From Novosphingobium sediminicola (GTDB taxonomy: Bacteria; Pseudomonadota; Alphaproteobacteria; Sphingomonadales; Sphingomonadaceae), in assembly GCF_014196525.1 (NCBI RefSeq), contig NZ_JACIDX010000015.1, positions 1 through 64,000 on the forward strand: a DNA stretch of 64,000 bases. Direction: 5' to 3'. The position numbers and the translations under genes are program-made. This document shows positions 33,413-42,768 of the stretch, in pieces. The stretch's first letter is position 1; the number at the start of each line of letters is the position of its first letter. The notes under the pieces were generated by a model. It worked only from the letters and a program-made list of their open reading frames with translations. It did no database searches and was not told the origin of the DNA.

Positions 33413-35089
33413 TCAATCCAGATCAATCAGCACGGCGCCGGTCGACATCGGCTGAACATCGCGGCGATAAACCCCCAGCCAACCCGAGGCGGGCACGGCA
33501 AAGGCATTGCCCGGCCCCGGACGGCGGGCCAGTTCCTCGGCCGGGATCATCACATCCATCCGCCGCGCGGCCACATCGATCTCGATGGGATCGCCATCGC
33601 GCAGCCGCCCGATAGGGCCGCCCACCGCTGCCTCAGGCGCCACCTCGGCAATGGTCAGCCCTTTCAGGCACAGGCCCGACAATTGTCCATCGGTGACAAA
33701 GGCCACATCCTTGGCCAGCCCCGCCGCATCAATCGCGAACAGCACCAGCGAGGCCCCCCCGCCCATCGCCGGGCCGCCCTTCAAACCCTGCCCGCGCAGG
33801 ACCAGTACGTCGCCCTTGCGCAATTGCCCCTCAGCAATGGCCTGCATCGCGCTGGCCGTATCCTCGAACACGCGGGCTGTGCCGGTGAAGGCCTCGGGCC
33901 GCGAACCATCGCGGATGCCCAGTTTCACCACCGCGCTTTCGGGCGCGAGTGATCCCTTGAGGATAGCGATGGAAGGCCCCTGCGAAATCGGCCGGTCGAG
34001 CGGGCGAATGATTTCCGCATCCTCCACCCCGGCATCGGCCAGATCATCGCCCATCGTCCGGCCCGAGGCAACCAGCACATCGCGGTCGAGCAGGCTTTCA
34101 AGCTGTTTGAGCATCGCGCGCGCGCCGCCCGCATCCTCGAACCCTTCGATCCGCACCGGGCCATTGGGGCGCACGGCGGACAGGACGGGCACCTTGCGGC
34201 CCATCTCCTCCCAGATCGCGAAAAGGTCGATGTCCAGCTCGCCCTCGACGGCGGTGGCCTGAAGATGCTTGATCGCATTGATCGAGCCGGACACTGCCAG
34301 CACCATCGCCGCCGCATTGCGAAACGCGCCCGGCGTCATGATCCGGCGCGGGGTCAATCCTTCATGCACCATATCGACAATGCGCGCGCCCGCCGCGCTG
34401 GCGGCCTCGAACATCTTGCCGCTGTTGGCGCGCACCGGGGCCGATCCGGCGATGCACATGCCCAGCGCCTCGACCACGCAATGCATGGTGTTGGCCGTGG
34501 CCATTCCGGCGCAAACACCGGGGCCGCGAATGGCCTGTTTGGCCACTTCATCAATCGGATGCTTGCCCGGCTTGCCCAGTTTCTCGCTCACCCCGCCAGA
34601 GAACAGGTCCTCGATATCGACCGGATCGCCGTCGATCTCGCCCGAGGCCTGATAACCGCCAATGACCAGCAGGGTGGGAATATCCAGCCGCATCGCCGCC
34701 ATCAGATGGCCCGGCGGCGTCTTGTCGCAACTGGTCAGGCACACCATGCCGTCGAGCATCGCGGCCTCGACCTGCGCCTCGATATCATTGGTCACCAGAT
34801 CGCGCGCGGCCAGAATATAGCTGCCCTGTCGCCCGGCGCCGGTGATGAAATCAGAAGGCGCGGTGGTGCGCACCTCGAAAGGCACGCCGCCCGCCGCGCG
34901 GATCGCATCCTTGACCACCCGCGCCACGCCATCGAGATGGGCAAAGCAGACGGCCAGTTCGGACGAGGAATTGACCACCGCGATCTTGGGCTTGAGCAGA
35001 TCCTCCTCGCTCAGCCCCAGCGCGAGCCAATGCGCGCGGCGGACGGGGGAATTGGCGGCAAGGCTGCGCAGGGGAGCGGGATGGGACAT
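33413..35089 (-). CDS. IlvD/Edd-family dehydratase
   Basis: A 558-residue member of the dihydroxy-acid/sugar-acid dehydratase family. Cluster cysteines are visible in TSCDKTPPGHLMAAMRL and GPGVCAGMATANTM; the third expected Cys may lie N-terminal (AVCFAHLDGVAR). The C-terminal domain has FVTDGQLSGLCLKGLTIAEVAPEAAVGGPI, which ends in the conserved SG...GHVAPEA-like element. ATG at 35089 has AAAGG upstream. Together with AcnX this gives two different Fe-S dehydratases in one cluster, which points to a polyhydroxylated acid substrate. Not obviously the housekeeping IlvD. Confidence 0.86.
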   Translation of the reverse strand: MSHPAPLRSLAANSPVRRAHWLALGLSEEDLLKPKIAVVNSSSELAVCFAHLDGVARVVKDAIRAAGGVPFEVRTTAPSDFITGAGRQGSYILAARDLVTNDIEAQVEAAMLDGMVCLTSCDKTPPGHLMAAMRLDIPTLLVIGGYQASGEIDGDPVDIEDLFSGGVSEKLGKPGKHPIDEVAKQAIRGPGVCAGMATANTMHCVVEALGMCIAGSAPVRANSGKMFEAASAAGARIVDMVHEGLTPRRIMTPGAFRNAAAMVLAVSGSINAIKHLQATAVEGELDIDLFAIWEEMGRKVPVLSAVRPNGPVRIEGFEDAGGARAMLKQLESLLDRDVLVASGRTMGDDLADAGVEDAEIIRPLDRPISQGPSIAILKGSLAPESAVVKLGIRDGSRPEAFTGTARVFEDTASAMQAIAEGQLRKGDVLVLRGQGLKGGPAMGGGASLVLFAIDAAGLAKDVAFVTDGQLSGLCLKGLTIAEVAPEAAVGGPIGRLRDGDPIEIDVAARRMDVMIPAEELARRPGPGNAFAVPASGWLGVYRRDVQPMSTGAVLIDLD

Positions 35090-35100
35090 GGGATGACCTT

Positions 35101-36468
35101 TCACGAAGCGGGAACAGGAAGGGGAGCATGAACGCCATCGCCGCGCCGCCGCACCGTGGCGGCAATGCCCAGCGCGCAAAGCGCCAGCACGATGGGGCAG
35201 ATGGCCAGAATAGCGAAACTCTTGACGATGGGCAGGCCCGAGCTGAGCACCCAGCCGCCGATCAGCGGTCCGGCGATCCCGCCGATTTTTGCAATGGATG
35301 TGGCCCAGCCCGCCCCATTCGCACGGATCGCGGTGGCGTAGTAAATGCCCGCGATGGACAGGATACCGAAATGCGCGCCGCCCACCAGACTGGTTGATAG
35401 CACCGAGAGGATCAGGAACGCACCACGCCCCACCGGCGCCAGACCGATCAGCAGCAAAGCGGGCGCAGCAAGGGCCGGAAAGAAGGCCACCGCCAGCGCG
35501 CCCTTGCGGTCAGTATAGCGCATCAGCGCCAACCCCAGCACCGCGCCCAGCATCCCCGAAAAAGAGGAGACATAGGCAGCCGTGGCGCGTGGGAAATGCA
35601 AGTCCTCATAGACGATCGGGCCCCAGTTGGCCTTGAAATAGACCGCCAGCGTGCTGGCGATATAGCCGAGCCAGAGCAGCGGGGTGATCCAGCGCAGATC
35701 GCCTTCGAACAATTGCGGCAGGGTAAAATGGCGCGGCGCCTTCGCCTCATCACCCAGCACGAAACGGTCGTCAGGGTGGGCGCCGAGCGAGGGATCGAGG
35801 GCATTGAGCGTGGCGGCCAGACGCTGCGGATTGCCCCCGCGCGCCACCAGAAAGCGCACCGATTCCGGCAGCCATGCAAACAGCCCCGCCGCAATCACCA
35901 GCGTGGCCGCACCGCCGCAAAGAAACACCGCCTGCCAGCCATAAGCGGGCGCCAGCCAGACCGTGACCGGCCCCGCCATGGCTGTGCCAAGGCTATAGCC
36001 CATCATGATGACCGTCACGACCGTCGCGCGCAGGCGCAGAGGCACATATTCGATGTTGAGCGCCCAAGCGAGCGGCAGCATCCCGCCAATCGCGCAGCCA
36101 TCGAGAAAGCGCAGCAGCAGCAGCGCTTCATAACTATGCGCCATCGCCGTGGCCGCCGTCAGCAGGCCAAAGGCGGTGGCCGCCAGCGTGATCGTCAGCC
36201 GACGGCCATAGCGGTCGCCGATATAGGCCAGCACGAAACCGCCCACCATCATGCCAAACAGGCCCGAGGAAAACACGTTGCCTAACATCGGCTTGGACAG
36301 GCCCAGTTCGTCGCGCATATAGGGCGCGGTGAAGCTGATCATCATCATGTCGAACCCGTCGAAAACGGTGATCAGCCATGACAGGACGATCAGCCGGTAA
36401 TTGAACGGGCCAAGGCCGCGCCGGTCAATTATCCGGGCAACGTCGATGGTTCTGGGTGCCTGACTCAC
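35101..36468 (-). CDS. MFS transporter, aromatic acid:H+ symporter-like
   Basis: A 455-residue, 12-helix MFS protein. TM1 contains VLSWLITVFDGFDMMMI; the DGFD motif is characteristic of the AAHS family (PcaK, BenK, MhpT). The loop motif GDRYGRR follows TM2. Probably imports the organic acid used by the adjoining dehydratases. It lies 11 bases upstream of the IlvD-type gene on the same transcript. Confidence 0.86.
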   Translation of the reverse strand: MSQAPRTIDVARIIDRRGLGPFNYRLIVLSWLITVFDGFDMMMISFTAPYMRDELGLSKPMLGNVFSSGLFGMMVGGFVLAYIGDRYGRRLTITLAATAFGLLTAATAMAHSYEALLLLRFLDGCAIGGMLPLAWALNIEYVPLRLRATVVTVIMMGYSLGTAMAGPVTVWLAPAYGWQAVFLCGGAATLVIAAGLFAWLPESVRFLVARGGNPQRLAATLNALDPSLGAHPDDRFVLGDEAKAPRHFTLPQLFEGDLRWITPLLWLGYIASTLAVYFKANWGPIVYEDLHFPRATAAYVSSFSGMLGAVLGLALMRYTDRKGALAVAFFPALAAPALLLIGLAPVGRGAFLILSVLSTSLVGGAHFGILSIAGIYYATAIRANGAGWATSIAKIGGIAGPLIGGWVLSSGLPIVKSFAILAICPIVLALCALGIAATVRRRGDGVHAPLPVPAS

Positions 36469-36506
36469 GGGTGTTCCTCTCTCGGTGGGGTTGGCCTTTG
36501 CGGCGC

Positions 36507-37802
36507 TTATCCCTCTAGGTTTGCGGCGATTTTCCTGCGCAATTGCCCCATGTCAATCTGATGCACGCTGCCCGATCCGGCCAGGGTCAGCGCATGGGCG
36601 GCGGCGGCCCCCATCGCCATGCATGGCCCCATCACCCGCACCGAGGAAAGCGCGGCGGAATCGGCATCGATGCACCGCCCCACCGCCAGCAGATTATCCG
36701 CCCCCGCCACCGTCAGCGAACCCAGCGGGATCGTGTGAACATGATCCTCGGGGAAGACCTCCCAGACATAGCCTTCGCGGTTGTGATGCTGTTCAAGCGG
36801 CCACGAACAGCGCGCGATGGCATCATCAAAGCGCGTGGCGTCGCGCACCTCCTGCGTGGTCAGGTGATGCGTGCCCACGATCCAGCGCGTCTGGCGCACG
36901 CCGGGCAGGCCATAGGCGCGCACCTTCGCCTTGCCGAAAGCGTCCGGGAATTCATGGCGCAGGAACACCAGCGTGCGGTCGGCCTGCTCCTTGCCGTCGA
37001 TCTGCTTTTCAGCGGCCTCGAACGGGTCGAGCGGGGTTTCGATATGCGTCATGTTGACCATGGCGATGTCGGTTCCGGGGAAAGTCGCGGCAAAGCCGTC
37101 GCGGCGCATCATGCCGTAATGCTCGCCGCGCTCGGCGATGCGCTTGGCCATCGTGTCCCAGTCGGGTTTGTGAGCATCGTCGATGCCTTCGACGATCAGC
37201 ATTTGCGAGCCGTAGATCTGGCCATTACCATGCACGCGGCAATCGAACCCGGCCTGCCATGTCAGCGCCGCGTCGCCCGATGCGTCGATGAAGCCATTGG
37301 CAGTGATGCGCACGTCGCCATGGCGCGTGGCCACATCAATCGAACGCACCCGCCGCCCGTCCAGATTGACCTTGCGGATGATCGCCCCGGTCAACGGGCG
37401 CACCCCCGCCTTGATCACCGCCTTTTCCACCCAGCGGCCCAGCGCGACCTCATTATACATGACCACCTTCATCACCCCGCCCTGGATGATATGGGCATCG
37501 CCCTGGGCGGTCAGTTCGGCGATGATCTCATCGGCGATGCCATGGGTGAGCTGGCGCCCGTTCAGCCCCGGCGCATAGAGGCCGCAGAACATGCCGATGA
37601 TCGAATTGACCGCCTGACCGCCCAGCGTGGGCAGGCCATCGACCAGAATGACCCGGTTGCCCGCGCGGGCCGCCTCGATGGCGGCAGAGATGCCCGAGGC
37701 GCCGGAACCCACGACGCAGATGTCGCATTCCTGCTCGATGACGGGGGGCGCATCGCGGCGCGATACAATACGGGTTTCCGGGTCGAAGGGGCGATCAAGC
37801 AT
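36507..37802 (-). CDS. FAD-dependent oxidoreductase (FAD_oxidored family)
   Basis: A 431-residue flavoprotein. It has dinucleotide motif CDICVVGSGASGISAAIEAARAG at residues about 22-44, LPTLGGQAVNSIIGMFCGLY, FIDASGDAAL and the C-terminal FAD segment NLLAVGRCIDADSAALSSVRVMGPCMAMG. PF12831-type relatives oxidise or reduce hydroxy or keto compounds in catabolic clusters. ATG at 37802 fits the family N-terminus; a longer upstream reading is unlikely as it would enter the TonB gene. It lies 34 bases downstream of the receptor gene. Confidence 0.83.
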   Translation of the reverse strand: MLDRPFDPETRIVSRRDAPPVIEQECDICVVGSGASGISAAIEAARAGNRVILVDGLPTLGGQAVNSIIGMFCGLYAPGLNGRQLTHGIADEIIAELTAQGDAHIIQGGVMKVVMYNEVALGRWVEKAVIKAGVRPLTGAIIRKVNLDGRRVRSIDVATRHGDVRITANGFIDASGDAALTWQAGFDCRVHGNGQIYGSQMLIVEGIDDAHKPDWDTMAKRIAERGEHYGMMRRDGFAATFPGTDIAMVNMTHIETPLDPFEAAEKQIDGKEQADRTLVFLRHEFPDAFGKAKVRAYGLPGVRQTRWIVGTHHLTTQEVRDATRFDDAIARCSWPLEQHHNREGYVWEVFPEDHVHTIPLGSLTVAGADNLLAVGRCIDADSAALSSVRVMGPCMAMGAAAAHALTLAGSGSVHQIDMGQLRRKIAANLEG

Positions 37803-37836
37803 GAGCAATATCCGTTGATGGAAGGAAGAAAAGGGA

Positions 37837-40746
37837 TCAGAAACTGGTCCGTACACCGGCCTTGAAATACTGGCCGACCGGGTTGAACAGGACGTTGTTG
37901 CCCGAACCGTTGGCGCCGGGAAAATTGGGCGGATCGGCATCGAAGACATTGTCGACGCCGACATAGAAGTCGAACTTGCGCCCTTCCCCAGCCTTCACCT
38001 TGAAGGTGGCCATCAGATCGACATAGGTGCGCGAGGGCACGCTGTTGGTGTTCGAACTGGTGGCCGAGGCGATCGAATAGCCGCTCTGATGGGGGCCGAC
38101 GAAGGCGGAGTTGTAAAAGCCCGCGTTGATCCAGCGCACATGGGTGGAAAAGCTCATCCGCTCGCCCAAATCGAGGGTGAGCATGCCATCGACTGTCCAG
38201 TCCGGGATGCCCGGCGGCGTCCCCGCGCGCAGGCCCGTCTGGCCTGCGCGCTCGGTCGGCCCGATGGCGTCGACGGTGATCAGGTTCATCACATTGCTGG
38301 CCAGCACGCGCGCGGTCAGCGCATTGTCGCGCCCCAAAGGCTGGCGATAGGACGTCTCGATATCAATGCCGCGCACGATCAGCTTGTTAACATTCTGCTG
38401 TGTGTCGGTGATATTCGTGATGATGCCCGAACTGTCGCGCGCCACCAGCGAGCAGCTGAGCGGATCGCCCTGAGAGCAGCGGGTGACGATGTTCTGCTGG
38501 CCCAGCGTGCTGATCGCATCCTTGATCTGGATATTGTAATAATCGACCGAGGCGCGGAACCGGCGCGCAAAGCCTGTTCTGGGTTGCAGCACCATGCCCA
38601 CGGTGAACGTATCGGCCTTTTCAGGCTGAAGATTGGGGTTCGAGCCGGAGGTGATGGGCGCCACGGTCTGTATGCCGCCGCGCGCCGGGTCGGTCAGGAT
38701 GCCCTGACTCTGGGTGGTGGGGCCGAAGAGCTCCGAAACATTGGGCGCGCGGATGTCGCGGGATTTCGTGACCCGGAACCGAATGAAATCGACCGGCGCC
38801 CAGACGGCGCCCATTTTCCATGTCGTCACGCCCAGCGAACTGGAGGCGAAGAAATCGCTCGACCGATTATACTGCGTACGGCGGATCGCACCGTTAAAAC
38901 TCAGCTCGCTGATGAAGGGCAGATCGCGCAGGACCGGCGCTTCCAATTCGCCATAACCTTCGAGCACCCCGATCCGGCCCGAAATGAGCGAGCCGCCGCC
39001 GGTGAAAAACTGATTGGTCTGCGAGAGCGCGTCGGTGCCGCCCTTCACGCTGTCATGGCGATATTCCGCGCCAAAGGCCACGCCCAGCGGCCCGCCCGGC
39101 AAGGAGAACAGCGAGCCGGTGATATTGGCCGCCACGACATGTTCGGTGGTGACGTTGGTCTGATAGCCATTGGCCGTGACATAGGCCTTGGCCGCGGCAA
39201 AATTGGGCCCGTTGGCATAGCCAAAGGGGTTGAGCGCCACGCAGGCCGGATCGTCATTGGCGGTGCTGGCATCGGCATTGACGCGGCAAGTGGGCGTGCC
39301 ATTCACCGAAACCGCATCAATGGCCTTGAGCAGCCGCGAGGTGACCGTACCCCCGGTCAGATCGCTGCGGAAACTGTTGCGGCCGAACTGGTAATAAGCG
39401 TCCGCCTTCCATCCGCCGCCCAGTTGATACGTGGCCTGAAGCACCGAGCGGATGACATCGTTGCGCACCCGCAATTGCCCCGGCCCGATATCGTCAAAGC
39501 CCTTGCCCAGCGTAAAGCTGGTCAGTCCGCTGTTGGCAAGGATGGTGGGAATGTCGAGCGTGGGATCGCTCGATCGCGGTAGGAAGGGATTGTCCGAACG
39601 GATCGTGAGCGCCGTGTTGCGATAGGCGACCGCCCGGTGATAGCCCTCGCCATGGCCGTAATTGGCGGTCCATTCCACCGTCAGCGCCGGGGTCACATCC
39701 CAGTTGAGATGCATCATCGCATTATAGCGCGTGGTGGGCGAAACGATGGGAAAGTCGAAATAAACGTTCTGTCCCGGCCCGTCGCTTTCGCCGCCCACCT
39801 GATAGAGCGAATTGGCCATCGAGCCGAACTGAAAGCGGCGCGGTGTGCCGTCGCGGTTGAAGGTAATGCCGTCAATGGCGCGCAAAACGGGCAGCAGATT
39901 GCCCGTATAGGCCGAGGATGGTGGCGTGGTGACGCCATTATACGAGGCTGTCCAGGGATGGACATTGGACAGGATATTGTTGGCGGGCATATTCGAAATG
40001 CCCGGATTGCGGCCCCAGTTGATCAGGCCATTGGCGCACCAGTCGCGCACCCGGCACGCCTCGACGCCGGTGTTCTTCTCATATTCGCCGCCGATCACCA
40101 GATGGGCATTGCTGCCAAGATTCCATCCGCCCGCGCCGCCGATCTGGGTGGTGCGATTGTCGCCATATTTGGAAATCCCGGCCTGCATATTCATGCGATA
40201 ACCGGTCAGCTTCTTGTCGATCAGCAGATTGACCACGCCCGACACCGCGTCCGATCCATAGACCGCCGAGGCGCCGCCCGTGACCACTTCGGCCCTTTGC
40301 AGCAGGATCGAGGGGATCATATTGGTATCAACCGTCGCCTGCGTGGTGGAGGGCACAAAACGCTTGCCATCGACCAGCGTGAGCGTGCGCACCGAGCCAA
40401 GCCCACGCAGATCGAGAATGCGCCCGCCAATATAGCCCGCCGCTGCCGACAGGCCGGTTGAGGCGGGTGTCTGGGTCGAGCGGAAGGCGGGCAGTTCGTT
40501 GAGCGCATCGCCAATATTGGCCGCGCCCCGTTCGGCCATGCGCTGGGTGTTCAGCACCGAGACCGGCGTTGGCGCGTCAAAGCCGGTGGCAATGCGCGAG
40601 CCGGTGACGACGATGGGTTGGGCGGGTTCTGCGGCCTGCGGCGGGTTGGTTGCCGCTTGTTGCGCATAGGCCGCGTTCGACGCGCAGGCTAAAGCTAAAA
40701 CCGATACGATCCTGCCATAAGGCAGGCCGCCTTTCGCCTTCCTCAT
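37837..40746 (-). CDS. TonB-dependent outer-membrane receptor
   Basis: A 969-residue receptor with signal peptide (VSVLALACASNAAYAQQ), TonB-box-like AQPIVVTGSRI, plug (AEVVTGGASAVYGSDAVSGVVN) and a long barrel ending in Phe (KAGVRTSF). The GSRIATGFDAPTPVSVL start and the extended loops with Cys pairs (EACRVRDWC) are typical of the large sphingomonad receptors for plant or carbohydrate-derived compounds. AGGAAGAGG precedes the ATG. It heads the leftward FAD/MFS/IlvD/MarR/AcnX set. Confidence 0.9.
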   Translation of the reverse strand: MRKAKGGLPYGRIVSVLALACASNAAYAQQAATNPPQAAEPAQPIVVTGSRIATGFDAPTPVSVLNTQRMAERGAANIGDALNELPAFRSTQTPASTGLSAAAGYIGGRILDLRGLGSVRTLTLVDGKRFVPSTTQATVDTNMIPSILLQRAEVVTGGASAVYGSDAVSGVVNLLIDKKLTGYRMNMQAGISKYGDNRTTQIGGAGGWNLGSNAHLVIGGEYEKNTGVEACRVRDWCANGLINWGRNPGISNMPANNILSNVHPWTASYNGVTTPPSSAYTGNLLPVLRAIDGITFNRDGTPRRFQFGSMANSLYQVGGESDGPGQNVYFDFPIVSPTTRYNAMMHLNWDVTPALTVEWTANYGHGEGYHRAVAYRNTALTIRSDNPFLPRSSDPTLDIPTILANSGLTSFTLGKGFDDIGPGQLRVRNDVIRSVLQATYQLGGGWKADAYYQFGRNSFRSDLTGGTVTSRLLKAIDAVSVNGTPTCRVNADASTANDDPACVALNPFGYANGPNFAAAKAYVTANGYQTNVTTEHVVAANITGSLFSLPGGPLGVAFGAEYRHDSVKGGTDALSQTNQFFTGGGSLISGRIGVLEGYGELEAPVLRDLPFISELSFNGAIRRTQYNRSSDFFASSSLGVTTWKMGAVWAPVDFIRFRVTKSRDIRAPNVSELFGPTTQSQGILTDPARGGIQTVAPITSGSNPNLQPEKADTFTVGMVLQPRTGFARRFRASVDYYNIQIKDAISTLGQQNIVTRCSQGDPLSCSLVARDSSGIITNITDTQQNVNKLIVRGIDIETSYRQPLGRDNALTARVLASNVMNLITVDAIGPTERAGQTGLRAGTPPGIPDWTVDGMLTLDLGERMSFSTHVRWINAGFYNSAFVGPHQSGYSIASATSSNTNSVPSRTYVDLMATFKVKAGEGRKFDFYVGVDNVFDADPPNFPGANGSGNNVLFNPVGQYFKAGVRTSF

Positions 40747-41123
40747 ACCTCTTCCTTTATGTTTTTTTGGATTCGTTGAGCGCAAGCTACTAATTTTATT
40801 TTTAGGTAGCAAGATACTTTTTATCTGATGAAAGTTTTCCAGATTTTTAAAGTAATGTATTGATTTATATAGATAATACCGGAAAATTCACGATAACCCG
40901 GCATGAGCTGTCATTCGCGACAGGGCAAATAACGCCCGCCTCGGGATCAACGCAGGCCACAGATCGCCCGCCAACCGTCCAGCCTATAATCGGAACGTTT
41001 GACAGCACAGCGCTTTAAGAACCCGGCTCCAAGCGCATCTAAGGACTTTACCGTATAAGCCGCATACCGGCCTTAGGCTGGGATAAAACGTTGCGATCGC
41101 AAAATATTCCCCGGAGGTGCTGC
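40747..41123. other. Intergenic region between TonB receptor and SciP
   Basis: This divergent spacer is AT-rich over 40750-40880, unlike its surroundings, which suits the TonB receptor promoter on the minus strand. No tRNA, small gene or strong hairpin was recognised. The Shine-Dalgarno GGAGG of SciP lies at its right end. Confidence 0.5.
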
Positions 41124-41459
41124 ATGATCGAAAATCAGAAAGTCCGTCCCGGCGTAATACGTGGTCCCTTGGGCGAGCCGTTCACCCTGGAAATGTTGCC
41201 ATCGCCCGACACGCGCCGCTGGGTGCCCAGGCGCAAGGCCGAAGTCGTTGCCGCGGTCAATGGCGGCCTGCTGACCGCACAGGAGGCCTGCACCCGCTAC
41301 TCCCTCTCGCTGGAGGAGTTCGCCAGTTGGCAGCGCGCCGTCCATCGCAACGGCCTTAACGGATTACGGGCAACCCGGGCGCAGCACTATCGCAATCTGT
41401 ATCAGCGCCAGCTTCGTACCGATGACCATACCCCGCCGGACGAACCACAGCCGGAATAG
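41124..41459 (+). CDS. sciP: SciP-like DUF1153 regulator
   Basis: A 111-residue protein closely matching SciP, the small CtrA-inhibitory protein of Caulobacter: PDTRRWVPRRKAEVVAAVNGG, LLTAQEACTRYSLSLEEFASW and HRNGLNGLRATRAQHYR. The fold is a helix-turn-helix of the Trp-repressor type. In Caulobacter SciP binds CtrA at promoters and blocks transcription during G1. The C-terminal 20 residues (DDHTPPDEPQPE) extend beyond the usual family length. GGAGG lies 7 bases before the ATG. No ctrA or cell-cycle gene is near, so it may be a paralogue. Confidence 0.82.
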   Translation: MIENQKVRPGVIRGPLGEPFTLEMLPSPDTRRWVPRRKAEVVAAVNGGLLTAQEACTRYSLSLEEFASWQRAVHRNGLNGLRATRAQHYRNLYQRQLRTDDHTPPDEPQPE

Positions 41460-41480
41460 TACGCCCGCGCGTATCACGCT

Positions 41481-41918
41481 TCAGGGCTTGTTTGCCTCTG
41501 CTATGATCACGAACTGCTCCAGCAGATCGATGACCTCCGACGTATTGTGAACGCCGTTGTGGAACAGGTTCTCGATCTTGTCGGCCACGAACAGCGAAGG
41601 CCCGGCATAGGCCAGCGACCAGTTGCTGAAAATTCGCTCCGCCCTGCCCCCGCTCAAAAATGTCACGATGTCATGGTGACGCCTGTCGGCCAGAATATTC
41701 TGGCGAATGGCCACGACGCTTTCGGCCGGCCCTTCCAGAAACTGGACAAAGCGCGAGCCGGTGAACAGCAAGGCGCCCGTCACCTCCAGCGAGGCATTGC
41801 GCGGGATGGATTTCACCACAATATCATCGACCGCCCTTTGCGCCCATGCCGAGGGTAAAGCGCATCGACTGGCATAGAGCCAGCCGGCCAGACCAGAACG
41901 ATAAAGCGGCTGTGTCAT
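41481..41918 (-). CDS. BLUF-domain blue-light sensor (short type)
   Basis: A 145-residue single BLUF domain. The flavin-pocket residues can all be found: Tyr in GWLYASRC, Asn in SIPRNASLEVTGAL, Gln in RFVQFLEGP and Trp in FSNWSLAYAG. Such short BLUF proteins bind FAD and signal by protein contact. The gene starts 20 bases after the stop of the LuxR-type regulator, on the same strand, so the two are probably one transcript. A second BLUF protein is at 45694. Confidence 0.85.
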   Translation of the reverse strand: MTQPLYRSGLAGWLYASRCALPSAWAQRAVDDIVVKSIPRNASLEVTGALLFTGSRFVQFLEGPAESVVAIRQNILADRRHHDIVTFLSGGRAERIFSNWSLAYAGPSLFVADKIENLFHNGVHNTSEVIDLLEQFVIIAEANKP

Positions 41919-41937
41919 GGGATGAGCGGTCCTCTCT

Positions 41938-42582
41938 TCATGCCGCATCCTCATCGGAACCGGCAATCCCGGCCAGCGTGGCAAAACGGATCAGGGCCAC
42001 AAGATTATCCATCCGCAATTTCTGCATGATATTGCCGCGATGCATTTCCACGGTGCGCACACCGATTGCCAAATCAAGGGCGATCTGGCGATTGGTCATG
42101 CCCCCCACAATCCGTTTGAGCACATCCTCCTCTCTGGAGGTCAGATGCGCGCGCAGCGCGGCGGCCTCGCCGATGAATTGCTGATGGGCCACTTTGGCGG
42201 GCAGGATTTCATAGGCATAATCCAAAGCCAGACGAACCTTGGCCATGGGGCACGGAATAGGCAGGCAATCGACCGCCCCGGCCCGCAACGCCTGAACCGC
42301 CTCGCGGATGGTGGGATCGACGCGCATCACAATGACAGGCATATCCGAACGCTGCGCCAACAGGTTCCGGATCGTATCAAGCCCGCTGCGCTCAGGCCCG
42401 CGAATGGCCAGCAGCACGCAACCGGCCGGAAGATAGGATGCCGCCTCGATCAGATCCGCATCGGACGAAAAGGCCCGCGTTTCCAGTCCCTGATGCCGCA
42501 AAGCCAAGGAGAACCGTCGCCGATAGGACGCATCACTATCCACGATAAAGGCCACACGTTTTTTGAACACGGCTCTGCTCAA
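41938..42582 (-). CDS. LuxR/FixJ-type regulator with degenerate receiver domain
   Basis: A 214-residue protein with an N-terminal receiver-like fold and a C-terminal LuxR HTH (LTSREEDVLKRIVGGMTNRQIALDLAIGVRTVEMHRGNIMQKL). The receiver lacks key residues: the phospho-acceptor position reads CVLLAIRGP (Ala where Asp is expected), and the region of the conserved Lys reads CLPIPCP. It therefore probably does not accept phosphate in the normal way. The start is TTG 42582 or GTG 42570; both are weak. Co-transcription with BLUF 41481 suggests light input through that protein. This last point is inference. Confidence 0.82.
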   Translation of the reverse strand: MSRAVFKKRVAFIVDSDASYRRRFSLALRHQGLETRAFSSDADLIEAASYLPAGCVLLAIRGPERSGLDTIRNLLAQRSDMPVIVMRVDPTIREAVQALRAGAVDCLPIPCPMAKVRLALDYAYEILPAKVAHQQFIGEAAALRAHLTSREEDVLKRIVGGMTNRQIALDLAIGVRTVEMHRGNIMQKLRMDNLVALIRFATLAGIAGSDEDAA

Positions 42583-42650
42583 TCCAAGCCCGGATTACGC
42601 GGGCATACTGACTTGCACCTATCCGACGTTAGATCCCGCCTCTTGCAGGC

Positions 42651-42672
42651 GATACCGTATCACTACGGTATC
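42651..42672. promoter_or_regulatory. Dyad GATACCGTA-TCAC-TACGGTATC upstream of the LuxR-type gene
   Basis: A perfect 9-bp inverted repeat with a 4-base centre, about 70 bases upstream of the LuxR-type regulator start. It lies in the spacer between that gene and the Tag gene stop. Size and position fit an operator for a dimeric HTH protein, possibly the LuxR-type product itself. A DNA hairpin role cannot be excluded. Confidence 0.55.
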
Positions 42673-42768
42673 CTTCCCTTGGGAAACGACCTCATAATGC
42701 CCGGCTGTGCCGCGCCCGTCACTTTACCCCAGATGGGCCGCACCGCGCGGAAAACAAGCGGGCCTGTT

